64,000 nucleotides of DNA from Mucidula mucida (GCA_015501055.1 JADNYV010000086.1:1-64000), one strand, 5' to 3'. Counted from the first letter of the stretch, positions 10,422 to 21,881 are shown. The notes: a model not told the origin generated them from the letters alone. Translations and numbers: made by a program.

Positions 10422-10695
10422 GATCAATGTAGTTATTTCAAGTATCATTAGCGGTACAATGTAATGTACATCAAAGTTGTGGTAATTCAGACAGGTTAAC
10501 TTCTTTAGCAGAGTTAGCATGTTTACCGCAAATTTTTGACTTATTCCCTTCAGATTAGCCCGGGAGGGTTTTCCTGATGGCGCCACAGATCAATTACCAA
10601 TTTTGGCATTTTCATCGGGCGGCAGTGCGCCCGGGTGTGCGTGTGCACCCCCCAAGTGTGAGTGTGCACGGTCTGACCCGGTGTGAATGTGGTGA
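10422..10695. other. Plavaka 3' flank, no gene
   Basis: Just after the transposase stop the DNA is A/T-rich. From about 10620 it carries a GT-rich run with two similar GTGTGxGTGTGCAC blocks. The Plavaka right end should lie here but its inverted repeat could not be matched by eye. Confidence 0.4.
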
Positions 10696-10697
10696 TA

Positions 10698-10941
10698 CTG
10701 TAGTGTTTCGACCGCAAATTCACATAACGGGTCACGGGGGTCTTTGAAGTGAAGCTATATATACATCATAACGGGTCACGGACCACTTTGGTCAGGCACG
10801 AGCCTCCAAATAAGGAAATTTCAGGTCCCGCTATAAGCGGAACTGTCCAAAAAAGGCAATTTAAGGGTCTGTGAAGCTGTTCGCTGTAACTTCAGACCAT
10901 AATGGGTCACAGGCTGTGAAGTTACGGTCGAAACGCTACAG
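10698..10941. repeat. MITE with TA target duplication, Tc1/mariner-like
   Basis: Both ends read inward CTGTAG[T/C]GTTTCGACCG, then a slightly diverged stretch to about base 27 (TTCACA), and both are flanked by TA (10696-10697 and 10942-10943). The 244-bp body has no coding capacity and carries three copies of a core close to ATAACGGGTCACGG. The TA duplication and short size suggest a non-autonomous Tc1/mariner element; no partner transposase is in the window. Confidence 0.75.
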
Positions 10942-11114
10942 TAGTTGTAAACACTCGAGTTCACTTGCTCGTGTCAGATTTCAACTTGATTTCAACTGAC
11001 TTAAGAACAATGTTCTTCTTTGGTTATCCTTTACAAGATTAGGCACCATCCGCAATATTCATTACTGAGCAGAGAGGAAGACATGACACAACTGGGGCAC
11101 TTTTTCTCCTTTCC

Positions 11115-11246
11115 CGGCTGACTTCCTCAGCCGGCACCCAGGAAAGAACAAAAGAACTTGCTGAGGAAGTTACTCATTTCCTCGGCTTGGGAAGCTACCG
11201 AGGAAAACTGATTTCCTCAGCTATTCCTTAGCTGAGGAAATCAGTT
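11115..11246. repeat. Cluster of nested hairpins built on TTCCTCAGC / GCTGAGGAA
   Basis: Three inverted repeats follow each other: 11121-11130 with 11161-11170 (10-bp arms), 11177-11185 with 11198-11206 (9-bp arms) and 11206-11223 with 11229-11246 (18-bp perfect arms, 5-nt loop). All contain the same TTCCTC(A/G)G core or its complement. No coding frame is seen. It could be a small foldback element or a cruciform-forming site; the flanks do not settle which. Confidence 0.75.
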
Positions 11247-11313
11247 CCGCCACTTGTGTGATGAAATTGTGGGTTTGAACAAAAGCAGCCAAAAAAGAGC
11301 ATCTTACCAGACA

Positions 11314-11407
11314 TTCGGATCCGGGGAGTCGAACCCCGAGCTAGCGCGCATTAAGTACGAAGGCAGGCGAATGAAAGCGCTAATGTCAGCCGTTACACCA
11401 TATCCGA
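11314..11407 (-). tRNA. tRNA-Glu (TTC) with an intron after the anticodon
   Basis: On the minus strand it begins TCGGATATGGTGTAACGGCT, close to fungal tRNA-Glu, and has a good A box and a perfect B box GGTTCGACTCC. The T stem (CGGGG/CCCCG) is fully paired, and the acceptor pairs at six of seven positions. The anticodon loop reads CTTTCA, giving TTC, then about 22 extra bases before the stem closes (TAGCG/CGCTA), as for a tRNA intron after position 37. A TTTTTT stop for Pol III lies about 15 bases downstream. The one acceptor mismatch leaves some chance of a pseudogene. Confidence 0.75.
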
Positions 11408-12799
11408 CTGGTGTACAGACTTTTGTAATTTTTGGAATACACCACACATCGTTCCCTGGCATTCCCGCACTTCCATGTATGGAGTTCAGCAGTGTGTGTA
11501 GTAAGATGCCAGTAAGCATCACTTTCTGTATCCTCTCATTCACAACGGCAGATTTTCAGCGATCGTTATTCATGTCACATCACTTGGCGTGATTGTTCCT
11601 TGAGGTGCTGAAAAGAGCCTTGTTCTCAGGCGCCACTCAAATGACTTCTGCGCTCGTCGTTCGGCTTTCACGCTCAAGTACTAGAACGAGGGTCGTATAT
11701 GGGCGGGAGCAGGATGTCAAGTTGGTGGTGGTCCTCCTTTTCACGTTGCGGTTCTAGCTACACGGGTTTGTTTGTACGTATGTATTTTATGTTCAGCCAA
11801 GAGCGCGTCGCCTGCTCCGGCTACGTTGATGCGCGCCATCAGATTTAGTGTAAGAGTCATATGTAGCTCGTGGATGGTACAGACGGGTGGTGTAGAACGC
11901 TCAAAGTAACAATGAGATGATCGTCGAAAGTTGTGACGGAACACTGGTGCTTGCGTGCAGGGTAAAGGACGTCAATCAGGACTCTACACAGTGCCAAATA
12001 AAAAGGAAGACATAATTTTGCCTTTGACGGTACTGGTTCACACCCTGCCCTCTGTTTTCGCCCGTCCTTCAAGGATTGAGGTTTCCAATGGCATAGTGCT
12101 AGTAAGACGAAGACAATGCAATGTTACAGGGCTTCGCAGATCAACAACTTTTGGGATCTGCGGTCTTCCATACCCTAATGATTTAGAGCAATCAGATCAT
12201 AAAGTCAAAATCAACGTAGGCGTGTTTGATACTACAAATCAGCAACGAAAATCTCAGTGGAGCGAAACATGAAGTGTGTTTACTCTTCTTCGATTCCGTC
12301 ACCTAGGCGGGAGACGGTAAATTCAGTCAGATGAGCCTCCTAGCAGAGGGCGAAGCTCACCAATGTCGACCTCATTCAGGTCCACGGTTGATGCGGTGCC
12401 GCTTTGCGTGCCATGCCGAACAATTACGCGTCCACCCAGAAGTCGCGTCTGCGCTGCCTGGTCAGCATGCCCGCAAGTTCCCAAACAATCGTTGACTGAA
12501 GTAGAGTTCGCACCTTCTTCTGCATGCGTGAACTCTCCACTTCCAGCTGCAGGAGCTCGTGTGAATACATTTCAACGTTCAAAGACGCGAGGATAATGAA
12601 TGTCATCGTCACTAAACTTTGGTGACGACTGCGCAAGCTAAACCTTAGTGAGAAAGGGACTCGGATAAAGGCAAAGATCCAATTACTCGTTCAATGATGC
12701 CAAAGCTGCTCTCTTTTGGGAAGTGGCGCGAGGCTCCTCTGCTCGTCGGATGTCCCACTCAATCTCGTTGAGAGTCATTCCCACTTGATGGACACGGCT
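11408..12799. other. No gene recognised
   Basis: Short frames in several phases, none with family motifs or a convincing intron pattern. A minus frame at 12424-12636 is hydrophobic at its start but unrecognised. Confidence 0.4.
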
Positions 12800-13030
12800 C
12801 TACGTTGTATATAGTCTGAACCAAATCACCGAAGCCGCCATAAGCCCGGCGACGAAGCCAAGCAATGTTCCAAGGATTGGCGACTGCACTGACACAAAGA
12901 AGCTCAACAGATAGATATCGAGGAAAGGGCATGGTGGGTCTGTTCTAGCAGAGGTACCGTTCTTCCGCCACTTTATATACCGGGGAAGATTAGCTCTCTT
13001 CGTAGGATCGATGGGATCGATTTGTTCAGT
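12800..13030 (-). other. Open stretch encoding a membrane-like segment, no start codon
   Basis: A minus-strand frame is open from the TGA at 13031-13033 to the TAG at 12800-12802. It encodes a polar stretch, then a clear transmembrane-like run (YLLSFFVSVQSPILGTLLGF, VAGLMAASVIWF). It has no ATG. It may be a last exon or a relic; no family is recognised. Confidence 0.3.
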
Positions 13031-15010
13031 TCAGAATAGGCGTTGAACATGAAGTTGAAGCGATCATCTTTCGTGCCTCATCTCATCCTCAGAAGCACAT
13101 CAGTCCGCCACCCATGATGAGTATCAATGCATGCACTCAAGTTCTCTCATTCTCCTTTCGAGTCACACTGAAGAACGAAGGCCAGTCATCATCAGCATAA
13201 GAGATCTGAAGCTGCGTGTACACCATCGTCATCGCGCTGTAGCACCTACAGATGGATGAGGAGCAGACACCAACCTTAACGCTTATAATCCCGATTGAGT
13301 AAGGACCATGAACAAGACTGAGACGCCTCCGCTACCATGGCAAAGTATCCCACGTCGACATGGAGAATAGAGTATGCTTTATGTACGTTCGCGAGAACCA
13401 CCTTGATTCGGGACTTCGGGATTTGTCGTACTTCTGAGGCATCAGAATTTACAGCTTCAGACAGCCTTTAGTTGTTATCCAAACCTTCAGGAATTTCTTT
13501 ACGGTGCCGAGAATGTGTGTGTGCGTAGCGGGACTTTCGCGCTTTTGGCTCGGTGACACCCACTCCACCCCCGTCTTTCACACCTCAACGAGATGTGAGG
13601 GACATGAGCAACCTCGCACGCTGCCTTGACCACTTCCATATACTCGGCATTCTCCAACCTCTTTCGTTTCTGTGCGTCACTGCACACCATCACGCGCGCG
13701 GCGGAAATGGGGGTTGACATCCCCGATGAATCGATTCGTCAACACGACTCCTTTTAACGATTCTCGACAAGCTGTACTAAGTCTAATGCGAAAAAAGTGA
13801 TTGAACATATCAACAGGAGCCCGTTCAATGAAAACATCATAGATTCGAGTCGTAAATAAGATAGATGCCCATGCGAAAAACCCGAGCGTAAAAATATTGT
13901 CCGGCGCTTCGCCCCCAGTGACTGCGGCGTCAGCCTGAGGAAGACGAGAAGGATGTCGATGTACACTTCCGCGTCCTTAGTCTCCATCAAATGATCTCTT
14001 TATAGTCTACTGACGTTCCCACATATCATGACGTGCAGTTCGTGCTGGGGGACCACTTGATCGAGCCGAGTGTATCGGCACCCTCACTTACACCCGGCAA
14101 CGCCTTTGCAGCTCTAAAAGCTCTAAGCCATATGCATGAGCACTCCTTTTAAGTTCCACATGTTGCTTATGGCGGGGTCGTCATCAGTCTGGGAAGGCAA
14201 TAAGATCTGATTGCTTTGATTGCTACGGGTGGTCGTGGACGATAGGGAGAGGCATAACACGCAAGTCAAGGCCGACAAGGGAGAGGTTTGGTGCGCACGG
14301 GGGAGCGCATAACCCGAGTCTTCGATAATCACCCGACATCAGCGTCTCCAAGGCGGGCTCCGTGTGAAACACAGAGCAAATACCTGGGCGTTCTGACAGT
14401 CAAAGATCATTGAAGCTAGAAACCATATCGGCCGCTCGTGACGACATTGGCCAGCACGCAAGAAAAGGGGAGCGGTGTGTGAGATTTCCTGAGCTGGGAC
14501 GGAGAAATTGGATTGTGGTGGCAGAGCTTCTTTGACCGGAGCACGACGAGGGGCACCGACGCGTCACGCTGTGGCGGAATTATATGGACAATCAAGTCTT
14601 AGGATCTACGACAGAGAAGAGAGTAAGTCCCAGACCCGAGCCGGAAAGCTGGGAAATTACCTTTGTGCGCCTTCTCGTTCCAGAGAACGCGCAGGTAATA
14701 TGGTAGAAAGCGCTGATGGGGGACAGCTGGGTAGCGCGAGCGATGACGACACCCAGCAGGTCGACGAGAGCAAGAATTCAACTCGGCATGCAGTCGTAGA
14801 TGGCACGTCAGACGGCGCTCAACCCTACGATTTATGCAGATGGTGGCAGGAGGCAAGGTGCAAAATAACGTTGTGTAAGCGCCTTTGCATCACCCGAAAC
14901 GTTCTTTCGGAGCAATTTCGGAGCAGAGCGATTTCGTTCAAGTGGTACATTGAGAGGAATCCACTTTGTCATTGCTTCATGATTCTTGATCTATTATGCA
15001 CATCCTGGAA
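13031..15010. other. No gene recognised
   Basis: Mixed short frames only. The long plus frame at 14508-15086 ends inside the antisense of the nitronate monooxygenase last exon and has no recognisable content, so it is treated as chance. Confidence 0.4.
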
Positions 15011-16235
15011 CTACGGAGCGATAAACAGGCTAGCCTTTCGAACTGCGGCCACAGCGTCCTTGTTCAGCTCACGAACGACATCCTAGAAATATCAATTTAG
15101 ACGAATCGCACGCGTCCTGGGATGACTGACTTACCTCTGTAAACTGAATCTCAGAGTTCAATCCCACCCCCGCCCCAGCCCATATCGTCGTCCTCGACAT
15201 ATCGCCTTTACTTCCCTCGGCATTGGCCAACCTCGTAGGAAGATCCAAACCTTTCTTCACGTCGTCAATAATCGCATTGGCGATACCCCTGCCATCCGTC
15301 CATTCTGGCCAACCTACGGTCTTGTTCACCTCATCGAATGCCGTGCTTCTGGCAGTCGAGAGAAGGCCAGCCTTGACGAGCGCGTCTTTCTTGGCTTGAG
15401 GGTACCCTGATTCGTGTGTCATGAGGAATCGAGTGCCTAGAGCAGCGCCATCTGCACCGAGCGTAAGGATGGAGGCGATTTGGGCGCCTGTGGCGATGCC
15501 ACCTGCCGCTACGATGACGGGTCCGTCGTCTGGTAGAGCCTTGACTACAGCGGTAAGAAGCTGGTTCAAAGGCGGTGCTGTGGCGGAACCGTGTCCTCCA
15601 GCTTCGTTTCCTGTGTAAAGAATGATCATCAAGGACGAATTGCCTCGTGAAGATACGAACCTTGGACGACGAGGACATCAGCGTGCAATTCATTCGCCGC
15701 GTGTAAAGCCTCTTCGACCGAGTTGACAAGAACGAAAATGAGAGTTTCCGGCGCCTGGTCGCGAATCTGTTTGACATATCTACCATTGTCGTTTCCAAAA
15801 GCAAGCCAAATCGCTTTGACGTGCTCGTTGAGGACAGCAGTTACTCGAGGATCTGGACCCTCGGGGGTGTTCTTTTCGAGAATCCAAGTAATAAAGCCGA
15901 CTCCGACAGGTAGCGGCGCTTCAGCACTCAAATTCAAGTTAGAGCGAATGGTGCGCAGAGTATCAGTCAGTTGATCAGGGGTTAAAGGCCCTGCACCTAG
16001 TCTTAGCTGTCATATTGAAGGATATTAATGGAGGGACATACCAGCGCCGACAAACCCAAATGCGCCACAGGACGTGACCTTGGATATAAGCCCAGGTTGA
16101 GATACATTTGCCATCGGCGGTAAGGCGATAGGTGTCTTGAGGTCTGGTGGTATTTCAACAATCAACAAAGATCACACCTAGATGGTGGGTATGCATACTC
16201 AGCAAACGCGTCAATCGGGTTGATAGGGAGGCCAT
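15011..16235 (-). CDS. Nitronate monooxygenase (2-nitropropane dioxygenase family), copy 1
   Basis: Five exons (16199-16235, 16042-16143, 15661-15996, 15135-15610, 15011-15082) sum to 1023 nt, 340 residues, in phase throughout. The family oxidises alkyl nitronates such as propionate-3-nitronate with FMN. It folds as a TIM barrel: N-terminal LKTPIALPPMANVS, then PVGVGFITW, the FMN-binding GNEAGGHG (about residue 160), VIVAAGGIATG and the phosphate-binding GADGAALGTRFLMT. The C-terminus ends in a helix of the type DVVRELNKDAVAAV. The start puts the barrel motifs at the usual distance from the N-terminus. It has no signal peptide. A paralogue with the same intron layout lies at 42872-44070. Exact substrate unknown. 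Confidence 0.92.
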
Positions 16236-17863
16236 TGTCGTTGTAGGGTAAATGGGATTTCGCAGGCCTTAATATAGATCGTTAAATCCGATGAAAGCCG
16301 ATCATGCGTCAGCATCCACGCCGAGAACGGCAGGGCTCAGTACTGTAATGTGGCGCACATGATTGGTTGAAGATGAGCTGCCCCTATCCATTCGAGGCAC
16401 GAGGTGTCATGATAAAAGAGTTTTCAATGATCTTCTGTTGTCCAGTCGCAACTTATGCGATGACAAAACAGAGTGGTTCGCCATGTAAAGGCTTATAGCG
16501 GCGGCGGTGGGTGCAATTATAGATGGCCTGGTCGTTGTGAGGGATGTGACGAGAATATAACTATCGGCATTGTCAGAGGGAAGAAGATGGAGTGTCGAGT
16601 CTGGATTAAGAGGAGGAAGCGTGCAGCGCGAATGCGACTAGTATAACCTTTGCAAGGCGATATCTGGAAAGGCCATAATGCTCATTTCACCTAAAAATCA
16701 ACGCTCACAGTGTTCATTGTAATAACGTTTTGCTCAACCACTGTGGACGGAGCGGGCCACAGCAGGCTAAACACTCTTCTGCTTGGACATAAAACACACA
16801 CGCACACACAAGTCCGCACGCCCCCGTATAGCTAGAAACGCATCGCGCAGGAGGACCACCAACAACTTGACGCGATCACAGGGCTCCTGACGTGGCGTTC
16901 TCGCAGGGCAAGAGACAAATTACATGACGACCCTGGACCCCGAACTGTAAGTCGACAAGTAGCCTCGAAGCAAACAGATAGTGTAGTTCTTCGCCTATCC
17001 AGCCGCGATGTAGCCTGGCGAGCAGGAGCCACTAGACTTTTTGAAACAACGGCATTGCGTCGATTTCTCGTGACCATGAACAATTGAAACCCGACAAAGG
17101 CGGAGACCGGAAGATGATTTAAAGTACAAGAAGCGCAGATTTCCGTTAGGATGGAGGAACGAAGTGCATCAGACGGAGGATCAAAAAAGACCAGAAATAG
17201 ACAGTCGCAGTAAATTAGACGATGATGAGCGACGCCGAGTTAGAAGTCTTCCGTTAAAGGATGTGGACGTTCAAGCCTCCCCCGCCAAAGATTCGTAGAG
17301 GGATGTACAATCCCATCAAGGCATAGCACGAGAAGAATGTCTTTGATGGTATTTCGCAACTCATCGTCGAAGAAGAAAAATTCAAGAAAGGGTCGGCGTG
17401 ATCTACACCACGTGATGATCGTTTCTGAAAGTTTCACGTTTGTTTCCAACCATCATCAACGAATTGCTCCTCTAGGACTCGTTCACGCCGGCATGCATTT
17501 TTTTTCCTCCTTCGAAATCGCATCAGTCACGTATTCGCTCCACGGGTAGTGTACCGTAACTGGAGCCTCACCCCGTCTGGTATTTATCTTCGGTGTATCC
17601 AAGGATTTCTGGAGATATCACGGTCTGAAACTTCTTTGGGATCTCTGTCTGGAATTTGGGCGTATGCTTTTGGACATGTTCTTCTCGTGTACGGCGGATG
17701 TTTGGCGATATATGGACATTCACGAAAACATGTGAGGTGCTTGTCCGTGGGCTCTGGACGTTTCATGTCTACCTGTGGTTATTCTCTGGGCGGTATTTAA
17801 CGCGTACTGGGATGGCTGAATTCCTCATTCTCTACTGAGATTTCACTGCTACACATCTCAAAG
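16236..17863. other. Upstream region of the thaumatin-like gene, no gene recognised
   Basis: Contains a short CA-rich run near 16793. No frame has a family motif. TATTTAA at 17796-17802 could serve as TATA element for the gene starting at 17864. Confidence 0.4.
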
Positions 17864-18563
17864 ATGAAAACCTTCGCCATCCTCGCTGCACTCGTCGCGT
17901 CTGCTTCGGCGTTCACGATCAACTTCCAGAACAGCTGTTCATACAGTACATTTATTTCGCTTTTAGTCACGACAATGACTGACGAACATATTTTCGCAGC
18001 TGTGTGGGCCGCCATCGGGAAGGCGTCCAACGGACAGGTCGATCCGTCGCTCTCGTATGGTGTTGCTCTGGCGCCTGGCGCCTCCAAGTCCTATAACATA
18101 GACGACAATGCACTTGTACGGCCACTTCCCTTCTCTCCTTTATACTCCTCACTTATGACATATAGGGCGTTCGCGCTTGGGGACGCACTGGCTGTAACTC
18201 TAGCGGCGCGAACTGCGCTACCGGCGCATGCAATGGCGGTACGCCCTAAACTTTCATATCTACAGTTTACGCTCACACATCATAGGTCTTGTCTGCAACG
18301 ACGCCGGCATCACGTCTCACGCGATCCTCTCTGAATACGGGTACGCGGACTTTGGCCAGTGGGGTGGAAAGCGCACCGCCTGGGATCTCAGCTACGTGGA
18401 CGGGACCATCAACATCCCTACGACGCTGACGTCGTCCGATGGGCAAAGCGTCAAGTGCACTCCGTCGTCATGCCCTGACGATCAAGCGTACCGCTACGAC
18501 ACGGATTACGCGGCGGATAGGAACTCGCCTCTGGGAGCGACGTATACGCACAAGTTCTGTTGA
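17864..18563 (+). CDS. Secreted thaumatin-like protein
   Basis: Four exons (17864-17945, 18000-18115, 18166-18238, 18286-18563) give 182 residues. Residues 1-16 (MKTFAILAALVASASA) are a signal peptide. The mature part shows the thaumatin pattern: FTINFQNSCSYTVWAAIGK, the ALAPGASKSYNI strand, WGRTGC, CATGACNGGLVC, then YGYADFGQWGGKRTAWDLSY and VDGTINIP. Its length fits the small type with fewer disulfides. Thaumatin-like proteins act outside the cell, and some fungal ones hydrolyse beta-1,3-glucan during wall turnover; the activity here is inferred. A decayed copy of its 3' end lies 1 kb downstream (19580-19717). Confidence 0.9.
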
Positions 18564-19465
18564 GGGGTTACGGCGACGTATCCAGCATTGTTGTTCATCT
18601 CAAAAGTCTTGCCGATTATGATATTTAAGATAATAGGGCTATCTAAAACAGACTCGTGTGATAACTTCTTTGCGCTTTACATCGTGACCGTGATATGATG
18701 TTAATTCGTATGTCTTCCGTTACCGTTGCGATGTCCTTCTCTTCTTGGGCTTCGACTCTTCGACACAGCTTTCTTTTCATCTACTCCACATCTTGAACAA
18801 CCTAAGATCCGTCTCGCTCAATATATTTTTTGTTCTCATCCCCGCGTCGGCTGAAGACAAACTATGGCAGTAAGTGGCGGCGTACCACAGTCACTGCCAG
18901 CGACTCTGGTGCCATCGAGAGATGAGCCACTAGAGAAAAGAGGAGACTGACAATGTGTTAATGAGAGGGAAACTCAACGGCGACGTGTTGTTTTGGTTTG
19001 AGAAAAACAGAAGAGAGTCTACCTTTCAACCAAATTTGAAAAGCTGCATTGTGTGTTATAACTAGCCCTGTTCCATCGCGAACCTCCTCTGCGGAGGATA
19101 CACTGGCAGTCGCGTACACCACACATATTTACGGTTTGGCGCGTCCAGTGCTTCGGGCGGCGCCAGTTGCGCTACGAGTCCTTTTCTTTCTTTCGTTCTC
19201 CTCTACCCATATGTAACAATGCCATCATCACATCCCACGCCCTTGTCTGGTGCTTTGACATGGGCTTCCAAATGAGTCAACCAAAGAGACGATACTGCAC
19301 GAAGAGGCGAAGTTGAACGCGGACATGAAAATGTGTGTGACTGTGCCAGAAATCATTCCGTCCTTGTTCAATGGTAATCCTGTAGATTGTCTAAACCGTG
19401 ATAGGTGTCTGCACCACATGTGTGGGTATCAACACAGCGAAAAAAAAGGCTGTTGGCTCATCATA
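18564..19465. other. No gene recognised
   Basis: Intergenic DNA between the thaumatin-like gene and the tRNA-like sequence. No motif-bearing frame on either strand. Confidence 0.4.
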
Positions 19466-19540
19466 TTGGATACCAGGGATCGAACCCCGAACTAGCGCGC
19501 ACAGGAGAGGCGCTAATGTTGACCGTTGTACCATATCCGA
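19466..19540 (-). tRNA. tRNA-Glu-like sequence, probably a pseudogene
   Basis: The minus strand starts TCGGATATGGTACAACGG and shares the AGCGC anticodon stem with the copy at 11314-11407. The loop holds CTC, the other Glu anticodon, but with an extra base. The acceptor and T stems are mismatched on the 3' side (B box GGTTCGATCCC), so folding is poor. A run of eight T residues follows about 14 bases downstream on this strand. The decayed thaumatin copy starts just beyond. Confidence 0.55.
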
Positions 19541-19579
19541 TATGTGCAGATACTCAAAGGCTTATGAGTACCTCAAACT

Positions 19580-19717
19580 CAACGATCAACATTCCGGCGA
19601 CAATGACGTTGTCCGAGTAGAGCACTCCGGCATTGTACCCTGATGATCAGGCGTACATGACACGGATTATGCAGTGGATAGGACTAGTTGCGACATACGC
19701 CACACAAGCTTTGTTAA
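19580..19717 (+). pseudogene. Decayed 3' fragment of the thaumatin-like gene
   Basis: The sequence follows the last exon of the gene at 17864-18563 from the region coding TINIPTTLTS to its stop, with shared blocks such as ATCAACATxCC, CCCTGAxGATCA and GACACGGATTA. Many substitutions and small deletions break the frame. It is a truncated, decayed duplication; similarity may extend some 25 bases upstream towards the tRNA-like sequence. Confidence 0.75.
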
Positions 19718-19793
19718 GAGTGAAGGAATCTCTCACTCGAGTACTTTCCCAAGTAGCACTCGATAATATTGGCAGTCAGACAGCCTAACCTCG

Positions 19794-20226
19794 TCAAGCG
19801 TTAATTGAGCTAGAGGGGATTGCACTCCCACTTGATGCAGTTGCAGAGCTTACAGTTGACGAACTGTCCCTGCCTAGTAAACAACTGAGAGGAGATACAG
19901 CCGCAGATTCGCGTGAGAAACATACTGCTATCAGCGATGGTGATGATATCACTGGAAGCTGTATTGCCAGTGGGATCCTGAACCATGAAGATTACGCGGG
20001 TGCCTGCCAGCGATATGTAAGTGAGGCAGCTGGGCGAGCAAGCAAACGCACCGGGTGAGAGAAAACTTGGTGTGTAGGTCACCGAATAGCCATCTATAGG
20101 CCCAAAGGTATCGAGGGGTACGGAGGTGGGGGACTGTGCTGGAATGACACTGTGTGAAGATGTTATATGGCGGACATATGGCAAAGAACGTGAGTGTGTA
20201 CGTCTAGAGAAACAGAATTGGGTCAC
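19794..20226 (-). CDS. 3' part of a probable secreted Ser-rich protein
   Basis: The exon encodes a beta-rich segment with the motif IFMVQDPTGNTASSDIITIA. Splicing at a GTATGT donor in the codon run for DSS joins a Ser/Thr-rich tail (SSSTVSSATASSGSAIPSSS) ending at the TGA at 19794-19796. Basidiomycetes have many extracellular proteins with a D(S/P)TGxxAxS strand followed by a Ser-rich tail, so a wall or secreted protein is likely. The 5' exons should lie up to about 20480 but were not resolved; a hydrophobic stretch there is preceded by a stop, so the gene may be broken. Confidence 0.45.
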
Positions 20227-21226
20227 AGGTCAGCATAAATGAAGCACACTTGCGAGCATGAATGGCGCTAGGAGAAGACAAAGTAACTCAGATTGGACTA
20301 GTACTTATTGAAGTCGGAAAGAGCGTACGAGTTCCAGCTGAGGGGTAATAACAGTCGGCTGCCCAAAGACGACGGAAGTACTGCATTAGGTGGCGAGTCA
20401 CTGTTGGTGAGCGAGGGAAAGGAACCTTACGGGACGTTGATGAAGATAGCATCCACCAGAACGTGAGGAATGATGGCGACGAGGGATATCCACTACGAGA
20501 ACATTGTCTTGAAAAAGTACAAGGAGAAAAGAAGAAATGTCTCAGTCCGAATCCGGTTTGGCTTTTAAAGGCTGCATATATAGCATCCAATTCTATTGCG
20601 GTCCGCTCTAATTTGCCTCGCGTACGGAGGCTGGTAGCGCCACACAGCAACTCGTTTAATACGAGTCTGAATCAATTGCGAGCGCTGTTTCAGGCGGTGA
20701 CCGATCCCGTGGTGACGGAAAGATACGAAAATGGTTGTACGGTTGGCAAAGTAAAACAAACAATGGAAAAGGTCGCCTATTTAGGACACGTTCCAGTGAT
20801 TGTATGCATACAACAACGCATGCAATCTCAGCCTTTCTCGGATGGACCCCATAGTGCTGGAACATTCGAATTTCGTGGAAGGTCGTGTTTTGCACTGGCT
20901 GAGCATGCCGCGTTACATCAACATAGTTCTTTTGTAATCTCAGGGCTCACTGCTTCGTTCAACGCAAGCTCATCCAATGACACAAGCCGAACAAGTGGCC
21001 GCTTACAGTCATGTACATATCATAAAGCATAATTTCATAAACTTCTATCGTATAATCCACCATTCCAGCGTACTGTACAACAACCTCCGAGACCAAAACT
21101 GCATATGTAAGATAGTTAAGAAGAGATATTGTAAGGGATAATGGTACAATCTAGTCCATCGCAGAAGAGGATTATGTTGAGGGGTATGTGATACGTAGCG
21201 CCGCGCGTCATAATGAATTCAATAAG
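20227..21226. other. Unresolved 5' region of the Ser-rich gene, then no gene
   Basis: Minus-strand frames to about 20480 may contain the missing first exons of the preceding gene. The plus frame at 20463-21032 has no recognisable content. Confidence 0.35.
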
Positions 21227-21881
21227 TTAGGAGTCCGAAGACAGAACCTGAGCGTAGGTAGGGGGCGAAGTAGAGGTGGAGCTTGAGCTATCACTGTCCG
21301 AGTCCGAGAGATACTCCCAAGGCTCGTCAGCAGGAACGTCTGGGGAAAAGTCGTCTAAGACGATGACAGAGCGGACGCTCGGAACCACTTCGAAATCGGA
21401 ATCTAATGCGCCACTGATAAGCCACGCGAGCATGATTACAGGTGGAACAACGCGCACCCTTCTTCCTACGCACGCTGCGCACCTTCGTCTTAGCATTCAG
21501 AAAGTCTCCTAAGTGCACTTCTGAGGACAATCCCTTCGAAGGCACGAAGAACTCGTCGTCCCAGTGTCCGTTGATATCTCCGGGTTCAACGATACCCTCA
21601 AGACGGTCTAATTCGTCAGGTCGCATCTGCTTCTGCTTCGCCAGAGACAGGCCGTGCCCGTGGTAGTTGAACCGCTCATAGCGATAGACTCGGGACTTCC
21701 GGTCCCCGGTCTTCCTAGCCTGCTGACGCTCGTGCTCGAACGCGCGCCTGTCCTTCAAAGCGAGGACAGAGGGTATGGAGGGTGTACGGAGGTGTGTGAC
21801 GCTGGCGTCCTTATCGGAAGTGGCGGCGTCGGTAGGAGTAGTGGTGGTGGTAGTCGACGCGGTGATAACGGTAGAAGGCAT
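21227..21881 (-). CDS. Hypothetical acidic, Ser-rich protein
   Basis: Two exons (21458-21881, 21227-21402) around a 55-nt GT-AG intron sum to 600 nt, 199 residues. The N-terminus is Thr-rich and disordered. A conserved-looking core (RVYRYERFNYHGHGLSLAK, then LEGIVEPGDINGHWDDEF) is followed by a basic stretch and, after the intron, an acidic Ser-rich tail with DSDSDSSSSTSTS. No signal peptide or membrane segment. No family is recognised; a nuclear or cytosolic role is only a guess from composition. Confidence 0.65.

Noticed and set aside
11254..11592. Plus frame of 112 codons
   Set aside because: It runs straight through the antisense of the tRNA-Glu sequence, which explains the open frame by chance.
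14508..15086. Plus frame of 192 codons
   Set aside because: No recognisable domain and its end is the antisense of the nitronate monooxygenase last exon.
16793..16813. CA-rich run considered as a microsatellite or CRISPR-like repeat
   Set aside because: Too short and irregular; CRISPR arrays are not expected in fungal nuclear DNA and no regular spacers exist anywhere in the window.
17549..17800. Plus frame directly upstream of the thaumatin-like gene
   Set aside because: No start context, no homology and it lies where the promoter should be.
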